Of a stretch of DNA of 64,000 bases, positions 63,676-64,000 are shown one piece after another. The number at the start of each line of letters is the position of its first letter. The stretch's first letter is position 1. The translations under genes and the position numbers were made by a program. The stretch is from Carboxylicivirga caseinilyticus (GTDB lineage: Bacteria; Bacteroidota; Bacteroidia; Bacteroidales; Marinilabiliaceae): positions 1 to 64,000 of the forward strand of contig JAFMVE010000012.1 of the NCBI GenBank assembly GCA_025499705.1. Reading direction: 5' to 3'. The notes below the pieces were generated by a model that was not told the origin of the DNA, did no database searches, and was given only the letters and a program-made list of their open reading frames with translations.

Positions 63676-64000
63676 ATGAGAACAATAAAAATGTCTTTGG
63701 TGCTAAGCGCACTTTTCGTTTTTGGATTAACTGCAAATGCACAGGACTCAAAATTTATGTTGGGAGCTGGAGTGGATTATGCTACCGAAATTCAAAATCT
63801 GGGTATTCATTTAAAAGGTCTGTATCAGATTAATGATGTATGGGAAGCAGATGCAGGTTATACTTATTATTTCAAGAAAAACTATACCAATTGGTCATCA
63901 CTTGATTTTAATGGTCACTATGTTTTTAGCTGCAACGACAAAGGATGTTTCTATGCACTTGCCGGATTAAATGTAACTTTTTATAAAGTCAAGTTCGATA
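63676..64000 (+). CDS. Outer-membrane beta-barrel protein (partial, runs off the window)
   Basis: The first 108 codons are present. A typical signal peptide (MRTIKMSLVLSALFVFGLTANA, cleaved before QDS) is followed by alternating strands rich in Gly, Tyr and Phe (FMLGAGVDYATE, GIHLKGLYQINDVWEADAGYTYYF, FNGHYVFSC, CFYALAGLNVTFYKVKFD), the pattern of small OmpA- or OmpW-type beta-barrels. The 3' end is missing. It lies 145 bp after the LytTR regulator, with a near-consensus promoter in between. Function unknown; porin or structural barrel. Confidence 0.8.
   Translation, partial: MRTIKMSLVLSALFVFGLTANAQDSKFMLGAGVDYATEIQNLGIHLKGLYQINDVWEADAGYTYYFKKNYTNWSSLDFNGHYVFSCNDKGCFYALAGLNVTFYKVKFD

Overview
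The window reads as a low-G+C, carbohydrate-degrading member of the Bacteroidota, most likely an anaerobic member of class Bacteroidia such as the order Marinilabiliales (this placement is inference). The evidence is: SusC/SusD pairs, a hybrid two-component regulator, Bacteroidota-type promoters (TTTG / TAnnTTTG), many lipoprotein signals, several proteins with a type IX secretion (T9SS) C-terminal sorting domain, and an operon otherwise known from anaerobes. No tRNA, rRNA, CRISPR array, transposase or phage gene was seen.

Region 1 (163-28698) is a polysaccharide utilization locus. A divergent hybrid two-component regulator (HTCS, minus strand) faces a plus-strand series: GxGYxYP-domain secreted protein, GH43, ELWxxDGT-repeat secreted protein, SusC, SusD, a surface lipoprotein, a multimodular GH43, a clan GH-A lipoprotein, GH78 rhamnosidase, GH97 (retaining type), a sulfatase and an SGNH esterase. 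The enzyme set fits a branched, sulfated or acylated acidic glycan containing rhamnose, arabinose or xylose, and galactose. The intergenic regions before the first two plus-strand genes are related to each other and carry the same pair of 21-bp-phased AGAAC boxes, probable HTCS sites.

Region 2 (28729-37925) extends the glycan theme: GH35 and GH2 on the minus strand, in DNA visibly richer in G+C, then GH115 alpha-glucuronidase and a second SGNH esterase on the plus strand. An orphan histidine kinase (38099-39490) and a lipoprotein made of nine 26-residue HEAT-like repeats (39682-40521) follow.

Region 3 (40573-53000, minus strand) is a complete starch utilization operon: SusR-like regulator, SusC, SusD, two SusE/F-type starch-binding lipoproteins (one with tandem CBM26-like modules), GH13 alpha-amylase and SusB-like GH97, ending in a strong terminator.

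Region 4 (53114-58566, minus strand) is a compact seven-gene operon: DUF134 regulator, NifX-like protein, DUF5320 protein, two MinD-type ATPases with inserted 2[4Fe-4S] ferredoxin domains, a short Mrp ATPase, and a CoA-disulfide-reductase/rhodanese fusion. It resembles the orange-protein (ORP) metal-cluster operons of Desulfovibrio. Its promoter is overlapped by two copies of a near-palindrome, a likely self-operator.

Region 5 (58854-64000) holds a second sulfatase with a strong terminator, a LytS-type kinase overlapping a LytTR response regulator, and the start of an outer-membrane beta-barrel gene with a near-consensus promoter.
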